From: an uncultured delta proteobacterium
Lineage (GTDB): Bacteria; Myxococcota_A; Bradymonadia; REDH01
Assembly: GCA_903873545.1 (NCBI GenBank)
Contig: CAIQPA010000479.1
Span: 1 to 13,480 of the forward strand
Direction: 5' to 3'
DNA length: 13,480 nt
Shown here one piece after another: positions 1 to 6,373 of this stretch. Within the stretch, counting starts at the first letter, position 1; each line of letters starts with the position of its first letter. Below the pieces are notes generated by a model. The model did no database searches and was not told the DNA's origin. It was given only the letters and a program-made list of their open reading frames with translations. The position numbers were made by a program, and so were the translations under genes.

Positions 1-1
1 C

Positions 2-166
2 CCTGCCGTTGCCGCCGTGCTGGCCGGGAGCATCGTCGCGCGCGCCGCAGCGCTCGGCGGCATTTTTTGGCTGCCAATGCGCCGTTGGCTCCGTTTGGAC
101 GCTGCTTTGAACGCCAGTGTGGTGTTGATTTGCATCGCAAACTGGATGCTGAGGTTCGTGGGGTAG
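2..166 (+). CDS. C-terminal end of a membrane protein (partial)
   Basis: This reading frame is open from the window edge to a TAG at 164-166 and gives 54 residues. The visible part has an alanine-rich hydrophobic stretch, a basic segment (MRRWLRLD) and a final hydrophobic helix (ASVVLICIANWMLRFVG) ending at the stop. That pattern fits the last membrane segments of a small integral membrane protein with basic loops. The family cannot be named from so short a piece. The stop codon lies inside the first copy of the direct repeat that also follows the next gene. A shadow frame is possible, but the hydrophobic/basic pattern supports coding. Confidence 0.45.
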   Translation, partial: PAVAAVLAGSIVARAAALGGIFWLPMRRWLRLDAALNASVVLICIANWMLRFVG

Positions 167-216
167 ACTTTGAAGCGGAACCGCGCTGGAGAAGGCTTTC
201 ATGGCGATGACCTCCG
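155..216 (+). repeat. Imperfect direct repeat, copy A
   Basis: This is the first copy of a ~62-bp imperfect direct repeat; copy B is at 560-623. The blocks matching copy B are TTCG, GGGT-AGAC-TTTG (with small gaps), the exact 10-mer ACCGCGCTGG (180-189) and a 14/15 match starting TGGCGA (202-216). Both copies contain a short GCGG-NA-CCGC inverted repeat. The copy starts at the end of the upstream coding region and overlaps its stop codon. Confidence 0.5.
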
Positions 217-254
217 CAGCGAGGTTGAGAGCGCCACCAACACCGTGAGGTTCC

Positions 255-554
255 ATGCAGGATGAGTTTGCCAAGTATTTTCGATGCGTTGCCGACGACC
301 AGGGCTGGGCCTTTGAGGTTGCGACGATCGGCTGGGAGGGGCCCCATTCCCCCGTTGTAAACTGGCGGGTCTTCCGCCGGTGGAAGAGGAAGCCAACGGA
401 TGCGAGCATCGCCCGCGCCCGCGCGGCAGCGCTGAAGAACCGCACGCTCTTTCGGCTGTGCGAACTCTGCGACGAAATCAACGCTGCCGGGCACATGCAC
501 AGCGCTTCGGTCTGTCAGGGTTGTGCTGAACAACACCTCCGCGTGGTCTACTAG
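255..554 (+). CDS. Small CxxC-CxxC zinc-binding protein, unknown function
   Basis: The product is 99 aa. Residues 1-45 look like a compact mixed alpha/beta region rich in Trp and Phe. Residues 46-65 are a basic helix. Residues 66-99 carry two CxxC knuckles (C69/C72 and C87/C90, 14 residues apart) with H80 and H82 between them, ending in AEQHLRVVY. The spacing fits a zinc-ribbon or treble-clef fold. GTGAGG sits 5 bases before the ATG at 255 and supports this start. There is no signal peptide or membrane segment, so it is probably cytosolic, perhaps binding nucleic acid or a protein partner. I do not recognise a named family. The gene is flanked by copies A and B of a direct repeat and is less GC-rich than most of the window, which may mark it as an accessory insertion. 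Confidence 0.7.
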   Translation: MQDEFAKYFRCVADDQGWAFEVATIGWEGPHSPVVNWRVFRRWKRKPTDASIARARAAALKNRTLFRLCELCDEINAAGHMHSASVCQGCAEQHLRVVY

Positions 555-559
555 CGGTC

Positions 560-623
560 TTCGGGTGAGACGCTTTGCTCACCGCGGCACCGCGCTGGGA
601 GGCACTGTTGGCGACGACCTCCG
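560..623 (+). repeat. Imperfect direct repeat, copy B
   Basis: This is the second copy of the repeat at 155-216. It begins 6 bases after the stop codon of the zinc-protein gene. It contains the exact ACCGCGCTGG block at 589-598 and the TGGCGA-to-CTCCG block at 609-623. It also holds a 6-bp hairpin, GGTGAG (564-569) with CTCACC (578-583) and an 8-base loop. The hairpin could act as a weak terminator between the two convergent genes but is not preserved in copy A. The 99 bases between the convergent stops (555-653) hold nothing else I can identify. Confidence 0.5.
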
Positions 624-653
624 ATCGGGACTCGTCGGGGTGGCGCAGCTCCT

Positions 654-1709
654 TTACGATCGAGTCTTCGAGGGCTCTGGGGGTAGCGGCGCGTTGAGGG
701 CGTAGAACTCCTGCAATTTGGCGGCCAGCACCGCCTTGTCGGGCAGTTGCAGATGGTAGGCGGCCACCAGCGCCGGAGAGAGCGAGCGGCTCATCGCATA
801 CTCGACCACTTCGCTCTCTTTGGTGGCGCAGAGCAGCAGGCCAATGGCCGGATTCTCGTGCGGCTTGCGAACATCGCGGTCGAGGGCTTCGAGGTAAAAA
901 TTGAGCTTGCCCAGATGCTCGGGCTCGAACCGGTCAACCTTGAGCTCAATGGCCACGAGGCAGTTCAGTCCGCGATGGAAGAAGAGAAGGTCGAGGGCAA
1001 AATCGCGGCCACCCACCTGCAGCGGATACTCCGACCCCACAAAGCAGAAGTCGCGGCCCAGCTCGATCAGAAACTCTTTGAGGCGACTGACCAGACCCCG
1101 ATGCAGCCCCGCCTCGTCGTGTTCGGCGGGGAGCTGGAGAAACTCGACCACATAACTGTCCTTGAAGACATCGGCCGCCGCCGCATGCGCCTGTCTCACC
1201 ACCGGCGACACCCTGGGAGGCGTGAGCACCGCCCGCTCAAACAACGCCGCTTGGAACTGCCGCTCCAGCTCGCGCTTGCTCCAGCGCTCCTGAATCGCCA
1301 TTTTCAGGTAGAACTCGCGCTCCTCGGCGCGCTTGGACTGCCCGAGAATGATGAGGTTGTGGGTCCACGGCAATTGTGTCACCAGCGGTGTCACCATTTC
1401 GTTGCCGCTGTACGCCTCGTAAAACTGCCGCATCCGAAACAGGTTGCGTCGCGTGAACCCCTTCAAGCTCGGCTGGGTGCGGGCCAGATATCGGGCAAGC
1501 TCGTCCACCACCCCGTCGCCCCACTCAGCCGAGGCGATCTTGCGGCTGATGTACTCGCCGACCTGCCAATACAGTGCAACCAGCTCCGTGTTGACGGCCT
1601 GCAGGGCCTTCCGACGCGCGTTCTGGATCAGCTCCCGCACTTCGACAAAGCCCCGATCCATGGGATGTGCGACGTCGTGGAGCGGCATGAGCGGGACGTT
1701 CTCCTTCAT
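654..1709 (-). CDS. YhcG/DUF1016-family PD-(D/E)XK nuclease-like protein
   Basis: The product is 351 aa, the usual length for the family. Residues about 18-165 match the helical DUF1016 N-terminal domain (ALYWQVGEYIS, then the TRRNLFRMRQFYEAY and LPWTHNLIIL region). Residues about 180-325 match the YhcG C-terminal domain, a PD-(D/E)XK nuclease fold. E227, D240 (in FALDLLFF), E255 and K257 (in AIELKVDRF) are the likely metal/catalytic residues, followed by the family motif GKLNFYLEALD. All catalytic positions look intact. The frame stays open upstream to 2051, but that extension is low-complexity Arg-rich sequence. The ATG at 1709 was chosen because family homology starts just after it and because it overlaps the stop of the upstream small gene (ATGA). 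Family members are scattered among bacteria, often near restriction or toxin-antitoxin loci. The substrate is not established. Confidence 0.88.
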   Translation of the reverse strand: MKENVPLMPLHDVAHPMDRGFVEVRELIQNARRKALQAVNTELVALYWQVGEYISRKIASAEWGDGVVDELARYLARTQPSLKGFTRRNLFRMRQFYEAYSGNEMVTPLVTQLPWTHNLIILGQSKRAEEREFYLKMAIQERWSKRELERQFQAALFERAVLTPPRVSPVVRQAHAAAADVFKDSYVVEFLQLPAEHDEAGLHRGLVSRLKEFLIELGRDFCFVGSEYPLQVGGRDFALDLLFFHRGLNCLVAIELKVDRFEPEHLGKLNFYLEALDRDVRKPHENPAIGLLLCATKESEVVEYAMSRSLSPALVAAYHLQLPDKAVLAAKLQEFYALNAPLPPEPSKTRS

Positions 1710-1918
1710 GAACGCGTTCCCGCCTTCAGCAGGCCATTCAGGAGCCCCTCGGCCTCCTTCTCGATGGCCAGAACGACGGCCGCAAGCTCGTCGATTCGTA
1801 GCGCGTCGCGGAACAGCGCCAGCTCGCGCCCGAAGGTGCCTTCGGCGTGACCCCTGCGGAGAATGCGTGCCGCCTGGTTCTCGTGGGATGTGGGATCGAT
1901 GCTCTCGGACGACTTCAT
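1706..1918 (-). CDS. 70-aa protein coupled to the YhcG-like nuclease
   Basis: This small gene ends 4 bases into the nuclease gene: its TGA and the nuclease ATG share ATGA at 1706-1709, typical of translational coupling. The protein is mostly charged helix (ELALFRDALRIDELAAVVLAIEKEAEGLLNGLL) after a disordered start, with no Cys and no membrane segment. A GAGG lies 4 bases before the ATG at 1918, a usable though tightly spaced ribosome site. I do not recognise the family. A helical protein encoded just upstream of, and overlapping, a nuclease gene would suit an antitoxin or a regulatory subunit, but that is inferred from gene order only. It could also be a fortuitous frame, since long open frames are common in this GC-rich DNA. 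Confidence 0.55.
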   Translation of the reverse strand: MKSSESIDPTSHENQAARILRRGHAEGTFGRELALFRDALRIDELAAVVLAIEKEAEGLLNGLLKAGTRS

Positions 1919-2089
1919 GGGACCTCATAGGGGTGACATCCCATTCTCGTCGTCTGCGGCCGGTTGTTGCGTGGCTGCATCGAAGTTCCGCTGCACCTCC
2001 CCCATTGACACCCCGCACCTCGCGCCGCCATACCGCGCGCCGCGGGGGCATCGAGACGGATGCGCCCTACTCCACCGAGGTGAGCAGTC

Positions 2090-2581
2090 ATGGGCTTCTT
2101 CCGCTTCTCCAAGCGCATCAAGATTCTGCCGGGTGTCTCCATCAACCTGAGCAAGAGCGGCGTCTCGGCCTCGGTCGGCCCGCGCGGCGCCAAAATCAAC
2201 ATCGGCAAGCGGGGCGTGCGGGCCAACCTGGGCATCCCCGGCACCGGCATGAGCTACTCGACCAAAATCAGCAGCTTCGACGACCGGAGCAACGACAGCA
2301 GCGACAGCGGCGGAGGCAGCCAGAACGAGCCCGCGCCCTACCGGCCCGCCCGCCCCAACCCCACCGGCTTCGCGCCGCGGAACGCGCCCAACCCCACCGG
2401 CTTTGCTGCACGCTCCAGCGCGCCCGATCAGGAGGCCGCAGACGAACCCTCCCACCTGCCCGAGGCCTATCCCGCAGAGGCCCCCGCAGAGGAGAGCGGC
2501 GGCTGCAGCATGGGCTGCCTCGCGACCGTGCTCCTCATCGGCTTTGGCCTCTTCCTGCTCACCGTCATCGCGAAGGGGTGA
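2090..2581 (+). CDS. DUF4236 protein with C-terminal membrane anchor
   Basis: The product is 163 aa. Residues 1-60 form a DUF4236 domain (GFFRFSKRIKILPGVSINLS, then GVSASVG, GAKINIGKRGVRANLGIPGTG), a short beta-rich domain of unknown function. Residues 62-137 are a disordered Ser/Asp then Pro-rich linker with a duplicated NPTGF motif at 90-94 and 101-105, also seen in the DNA as a ~33-bp imperfect tandem repeat. Residues 138-143 are GGCSMG, and 142-161 are a single hydrophobic helix (LATVLLIGFGLFLLTVIA) ending in AKG. There is no N-terminal signal, so the likely topology is a tail-anchored inner-membrane protein with the DUF4236 domain in the cytoplasm. AGGTGA about 6 bases before the ATG supports the start. 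It is 80 bases upstream of argS, on the same strand. Confidence 0.85.
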   Translation: MGFFRFSKRIKILPGVSINLSKSGVSASVGPRGAKINIGKRGVRANLGIPGTGMSYSTKISSFDDRSNDSSDSGGGSQNEPAPYRPARPNPTGFAPRNAPNPTGFAARSSAPDQEAADEPSHLPEAYPAEAPAEESGGCSMGCLATVLLIGFGLFLLTVIAKG

Positions 2582-2661
2582 GCGCCCGCCTCCATTGAGA
2601 AAACCGCCCTCCGCGGGTAGGGTCGCCCTCCTCTACCGACCGACGGAGCGCTCCGGCCACC

Positions 2662-4407
2662 ATGTCTGACAGCAAGCAACTCGCAGCAGCACCCATCCGC
2701 GCCGCCATCCTCGCGCTCGACCCTACCCATACCCTCTCCGTCGACGAGGTCGCCGCGCTCCTCGCCGCGCCCCCCAAGCCCGAGCTCGGAGACTTCGCCT
2801 TCCCCTGCTTCCTGCTCGCACGGGCCCTCAAGCAGGCGCCCCCCGCCATCGCCGCCAAGCTGGCCGAACAGCTCGCCGCAGACCCGAACACAGGCTTTGC
2901 AGCCGTCTCGGCGCTCGGCCCCTACATCAACCTGAAGCTCGACCCTGCAGCCCGCACCGCACGGGTCGTCTCCGCCGCACTCGACCCCGCCTGGGGCGCC
3001 CTCCCCGACGGCACCGGCAAGACCATCGGCATCGACTACTCGTCGCCCAACATCGCCAAGCCCTTCGGCATCGGACACCTCCGCTCCACCGCCATCGGCC
3101 AGGCCCTCGCCAACCTCCACCGCACGCTCGGCTACCGGGTGGTCGCCATCAACCACCTCGGCGACTGGGGCACCCAGTTCGGCAAGCTCATGGCCGCCTT
3201 TGAGCGCTGGGGCGACGAGAGCGCGCTGCAGGCCGACCCCATCCAGCACCTCTACGACCTCTACGTCCGCTTCCACGAAGAGGCCAAGGCCAACCCCGCA
3301 CTCGACGACGAGGGGCGCGGCTGGTTCCGCCGCCTCGAGCAGGGCGACCCCGCCGCGCACGCCTACTGGGAGCGCTTCCGCGCCCTCTCGCTCCGCGAGT
3401 TCCACCGCATCTACGAGCGGCTCGGCGTCTCCTTCGACCACGAGTGGGGCGAGGCCTTCTACAACAACATGCTCGCCTCGCTCGTCGAAGACGTGAAGGC
3501 CACCGGCCTCACCGAAGAGAGCGAAGGGGCGCTGGTGGTCAAGCTCGACGACCTCGGCCTTCCGCCCTGCCTCATCATCAAGAGCGACGGCGCCACCCTC
3601 TACTCCACCCGCGACCTCGCCGCCGCACGCTACCGCTACGAGCAGCTCGGCTTCGAGAAGTTCCTCTACGTGGTCGGCCACGCCCAGGCGGTCCACTTCA
3701 AGCAGGTCTTCGCCGTGCTGCAGCGCATGGGCTACGACTGGGCAGACCGCTGCATCCATGTGCCATTCGGCATGATCCTCGGCATCTCCACCCGCAAGGG
3801 CACACTGGTCTTCCTCGAAGACATCCTCAACCGGGGCAAGGAGCTGGTGCGCGAGATCATGGCCGACCGCGAAGGCTTCACCGACGCGGAGCGGGAGCAG
3901 GTTTCGGAGCAGGTCTCCATCGGCGCCATCGTCTTCTACGACCTCTCGCGCGGCCGCATCAAAGACTACCCCTTCGAGTGGGATGCCATCCTGCGCGGCC
4001 TACGCCCCGGCGAGCATGGCCCCACCGGCCCCTACCTGCAGTACACCCATGTGCGGCTCCGGGCGCTCGAGGAGAAGTTCGCGGAGAAGTTCGGCGCCCT
4101 GCCCGAGGCCCTGGCCAACGAGGCTACGGAGGCGCTCCACACCGCCGACTGCGCCCACCTCGTGGCGCTGCTCGAGCGCTATCCCGCGACGCTCCGCCAG
4201 GCCGCGAGCGAGCTCGAACCGGCCGTCATCTCCCGCTTCCTGCTGGAGCTGGCCGAGGGCTTCAACACCTTCTACTCGTCGGGCACCCGGGTGCTGTCGG
4301 ACGACGAGGCCGCGACCCGCGCCCGCATCGCGCTGGTGGTTGCGGTGCGACGCACGCTGGCCCACGGCCTGACCCTGCTCGGCGTTCCATGCCCCGCCCG
4401 TATGTAG
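2662..4407 (+). CDS. argS: Arginyl-tRNA synthetase
   Basis: This class I aminoacyl-tRNA synthetase charges tRNA-Arg with arginine in the cytosol using ATP. The product is 581 aa, the normal length. Residues about 1-110 are the N-terminal additional domain that recognises the tRNA D-loop. The catalytic core contains IDYSSPNIAKPFGIGHLRST, in which FGIGH (135-139) is the HIGH signature with Gly in place of the first His. AINHLGDWGTQFGKL follows. The KMSKS-equivalent loop is GISTRKG (374-380). The C-terminal third is the helical anticodon-binding (DALR) domain, with YLQYTHVRLRALEEKF near its start. The ATG at 2662 is preceded by GGAG about 14 bases upstream, slightly far. The 3' end overlaps the next gene by 19 bases. 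Confidence 0.96.
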   Translation: MSDSKQLAAAPIRAAILALDPTHTLSVDEVAALLAAPPKPELGDFAFPCFLLARALKQAPPAIAAKLAEQLAADPNTGFAAVSALGPYINLKLDPAARTARVVSAALDPAWGALPDGTGKTIGIDYSSPNIAKPFGIGHLRSTAIGQALANLHRTLGYRVVAINHLGDWGTQFGKLMAAFERWGDESALQADPIQHLYDLYVRFHEEAKANPALDDEGRGWFRRLEQGDPAAHAYWERFRALSLREFHRIYERLGVSFDHEWGEAFYNNMLASLVEDVKATGLTEESEGALVVKLDDLGLPPCLIIKSDGATLYSTRDLAAARYRYEQLGFEKFLYVVGHAQAVHFKQVFAVLQRMGYDWADRCIHVPFGMILGISTRKGTLVFLEDILNRGKELVREIMADREGFTDAEREQVSEQVSIGAIVFYDLSRGRIKDYPFEWDAILRGLRPGEHGPTGPYLQYTHVRLRALEEKFAEKFGALPEALANEATEALHTADCAHLVALLERYPATLRQAASELEPAVISRFLLELAEGFNTFYSSGTRVLSDDEAATRARIALVVAVRRTLAHGLTLLGVPCPARM

Positions 4408-4877
4408 TCCTCGCGCTGCTGCTGGCGGCGGCGGGCTGCGGTCCGCCAGCCGAGCTCATCGGCGTCTACGAAGAGGCGGCGCCGCTCGAGTTGGGGCGCA
4501 CGCGGGCCATCCGGCTCACCCTCTTCGCCTACTCGGGCGAGGCGGGCGGCAAGATGGAGACCTTCCTGCTGGGCGACCAGAACACCACCGAAGACCCCTA
4601 CCTGGTGCCCGAGGCCTGCGCCTTCTTCGGCCCGCGCGACATCAGCAACAGCGCCTTCGCGCTCGATGTGCGGTTTGGCGAACAGCAGGTCGCGGGCCGG
4701 GTCTTCGATGTGAGCAGCGGCGACCGGGCCGAGGTGGAGCTGACCGACGGTGAGGCGCTGCTCCGGTCACCTGTGATCCCGGGCCGCCGCTTTGTGCTGG
4801 TGCGGAACGAAGACAAGAGCGCGACCGACAGCTGCGGCGAGACGGGCGAGCTGCTCACGCCGGAGGGTTCGCAGTGA
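4389..4877 (+). CDS. Predicted lipoprotein, unknown function
   Basis: The product is 162 aa. The N-terminus is a short lipoprotein signal (VVLALLLAAAGC): the lipobox is A14-A15-G16 with C17 as the lipidated residue, so the mature protein should be membrane-anchored. The rest is soluble and beta-rich, with Cys at 18-147 spacing suggesting one disulfide between C77 and C149 after processing. No known domain is recognised. The ATG at 4389 lies inside argS, overlapping it by 19 bases. The frame is open further upstream, but that extension is an argS shadow and the signal peptide fixes the start. The stop overlaps the GTG start of the next gene, so the two are probably co-translated and may act together in the envelope. 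Confidence 0.82.
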   Translation: MPRPYVVLALLLAAAGCGPPAELIGVYEEAAPLELGRTRAIRLTLFAYSGEAGGKMETFLLGDQNTTEDPYLVPEACAFFGPRDISNSAFALDVRFGEQQVAGRVFDVSSGDRAEVELTDGEALLRSPVIPGRRFVLVRNEDKSATDSCGETGELLTPEGSQ

Positions 4878-6373
4878 GGCGCGTTGCGCAGCTCTTGGCC
4901 GGGCTTCTGCTGGCGCTCGCTGCCGCGCCGGCGCTAGCTGCACCGCCACGCCGCGATCAGGGCGAAGCCGACCTGCGGCCGCGAACCATCGCCGTCTGGG
5001 CCCCCATCCGCCACTACCTCGTGCCGTCGGTGGCTCCTGCGAGCAGCCTCGCGGAGGTCTCGCTGGTGCAGGTATCGCGGGCGTTGCGGGCACAGGTCGA
5101 GGCCGACCCGCGCCACAAGCTCATCGAGGAGGAGCCCCTCACACGGCTGCTCGCAGCACAGCGCGACGAGGCCCAGTCCGACCTCCGCTTTGTGGCAACC
5201 CGGTCGGCGCAGCTCGGCGTGGAATACTTCAAGCAGTCCGACCTGCGGAGTGCGGTGGACCAGCTCGAGGAGGCGCAGTCGTTGCTCGAGCGCACAGGCC
5301 TCTTTTGGACCGACCCGACGCTGGCCGTAACGGTCTGGCGCACGCTGGCGCTGGCGGAGCTGGAGCTGGCGCAGGGCGCGCAGGAGGGCAGCGAGGGGCA
5401 GACGCTACACGAGGCCAAGGCGACGGCCGCCTTCAAGGAGCTCATCCGCTGGGCGCCGGGTGAGCGGTTCTCGCGCGAGGACTACCCTGCCGAGGTCGTT
5501 GCCAGCTTTGAGCGGGCCTATCTGGAGCACCTGCTGAGCCAGGGCAGCGACCTGCGGGTGCGGGCGGCAGAGGCCAAGCGGCTGGCAACGCAGCTGGGCG
5601 TGGAGGAGCTGGTCTTTGCCTTCGCCATCTCGTCCGGCGACCAGACGGTGGTGGGGCTGCAGTTCTTCGATGCAACGAGCCAGCAGTTTGTGGTGGACGA
5701 GACCACGCGGGTGGCGCCGGCCGAGGCCGCTGACACCTACTCCATGATGCTGAGCGATGCGCTGGCCTGCCAGCCTCCGCGCTTTCTGCCGCTCGACCCG
5801 GCAGGCCTCGACACGGGCCACACCTACACCTCAGCCGGCTACCACGGCGGCTACTTCCTCGACACGCCGACCCGCTCCCCCTTCTACACGCAGGGCGCCT
5901 CGGTGCAGGTCAGCCACATGCTCTCGGAGAATGCGGGGCTCTACGCTGGCGGGCGCTTTGTCTTCGGCCGACGCGACACCGACGGCGACCTGCTCAGCCG
6001 CATCGACATGGCCCGCACCGACTTCGGCGCCACCTTCGCCATCCGCAACCGGCGCTTCCGCCTCTACGGCAATGTGGGGGTCGATGTGGCCTTTGTGGGC
6101 GCGGTCACCGCGACCGAAGACTTCTGGTGCAAGGTGACGGGCGGTGAAGTGCGGGCCATCGACGCCAGCCGCGCCTGCCGCGAAGGCAGCATCACCAAGA
6201 CCGCCGCGCAGGCCCAGGCGGGGCTCGGCTGGACTGTCGGCGGGCAGGTGCTGCTCGGCGGCCCCTTCTGGGCCTCGCTCGACGCCAACACCGTCATCTA
6301 CATGCTCCCCTTTGGCGAGCGCCCCTTCGATATCCCCATGGGCGGCTCGCTGCAGCTCGGCTACCGCTTCTAG
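4874..6373 (+). CDS. Outer-membrane protein: TPR-like N-terminus, beta-barrel-like C-terminus
   Basis: The product is 499 aa, starting at GTG 4874 with GGAGG 7 bases upstream and a 4-base overlap (GTGA) with the lipoprotein gene. Residues 1-22 are a signal peptide with cleavage predicted after A20-L21-A22. Residues about 105-220 are helical and look like degenerate TPR repeats (GVEYFKQSDLRSAVDQLEEA, then TLALAELELAQ). Residues 238-300 form a short alpha/beta segment (LGVEELVFAFAI, then LQFFDATSQQFVVDE). Residues about 318-499 have alternating aromatic/polar strands (GGYFLD, LYAGGRFVFG, FRLYGNVGVDVAFVG, WTVGGQVLLG, SLQLGYRF) and end in a terminal Phe, the usual outer-membrane barrel signature. 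The barrel would be about eight strands. This architecture is common in myxobacterial envelope proteins of unknown role. The stop shares CTAG with the convergent ttcA stop. Confidence 0.8.
   Translation: MRRVAQLLAGLLLALAAAPALAAPPRRDQGEADLRPRTIAVWAPIRHYLVPSVAPASSLAEVSLVQVSRALRAQVEADPRHKLIEEEPLTRLLAAQRDEAQSDLRFVATRSAQLGVEYFKQSDLRSAVDQLEEAQSLLERTGLFWTDPTLAVTVWRTLALAELELAQGAQEGSEGQTLHEAKATAAFKELIRWAPGERFSREDYPAEVVASFERAYLEHLLSQGSDLRVRAAEAKRLATQLGVEELVFAFAISSGDQTVVGLQFFDATSQQFVVDETTRVAPAEAADTYSMMLSDALACQPPRFLPLDPAGLDTGHTYTSAGYHGGYFLDTPTRSPFYTQGASVQVSHMLSENAGLYAGGRFVFGRRDTDGDLLSRIDMARTDFGATFAIRNRRFRLYGNVGVDVAFVGAVTATEDFWCKVTGGEVRAIDASRACREGSITKTAAQAQAGLGWTVGGQVLLGGPFWASLDANTVIYMLPFGERPFDIPMGGSLQLGYRF

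Noticed and set aside
155..623. Integron attC sites as an explanation of the direct repeats
   Set aside because: Neither copy has paired RYYYAAC and GTTRRRY core sites, the two copies do not preserve the same foldback, and no integrase gene is in view.
523..705. A 60-codon plus-strand frame after the zinc-protein gene
   Set aside because: It overlaps the end of the zinc-protein gene and the 3' end of the nuclease gene, has no ribosome site, and covers repeat copy B.
747..1850. A 367-codon plus-strand frame opposite the YhcG-like gene
   Set aside because: The opposite strand encodes an intact DUF1016 protein. This frame has no recognisable motifs or ribosome site and is Arg/Leu/His-rich shadow sequence.
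1710..2051. N-terminal extension of the YhcG-like protein to 465 residues
   Set aside because: The extra 114 residues are Arg-rich low complexity without family similarity, and they overlap the better-supported 70-aa frame.
2467..3759. A 430-codon minus-strand frame across argS
   Set aside because: It is antisense to an unmistakable ArgS, and its Glu/Val/Gly-rich composition is that of a mirrored GC-rich gene.
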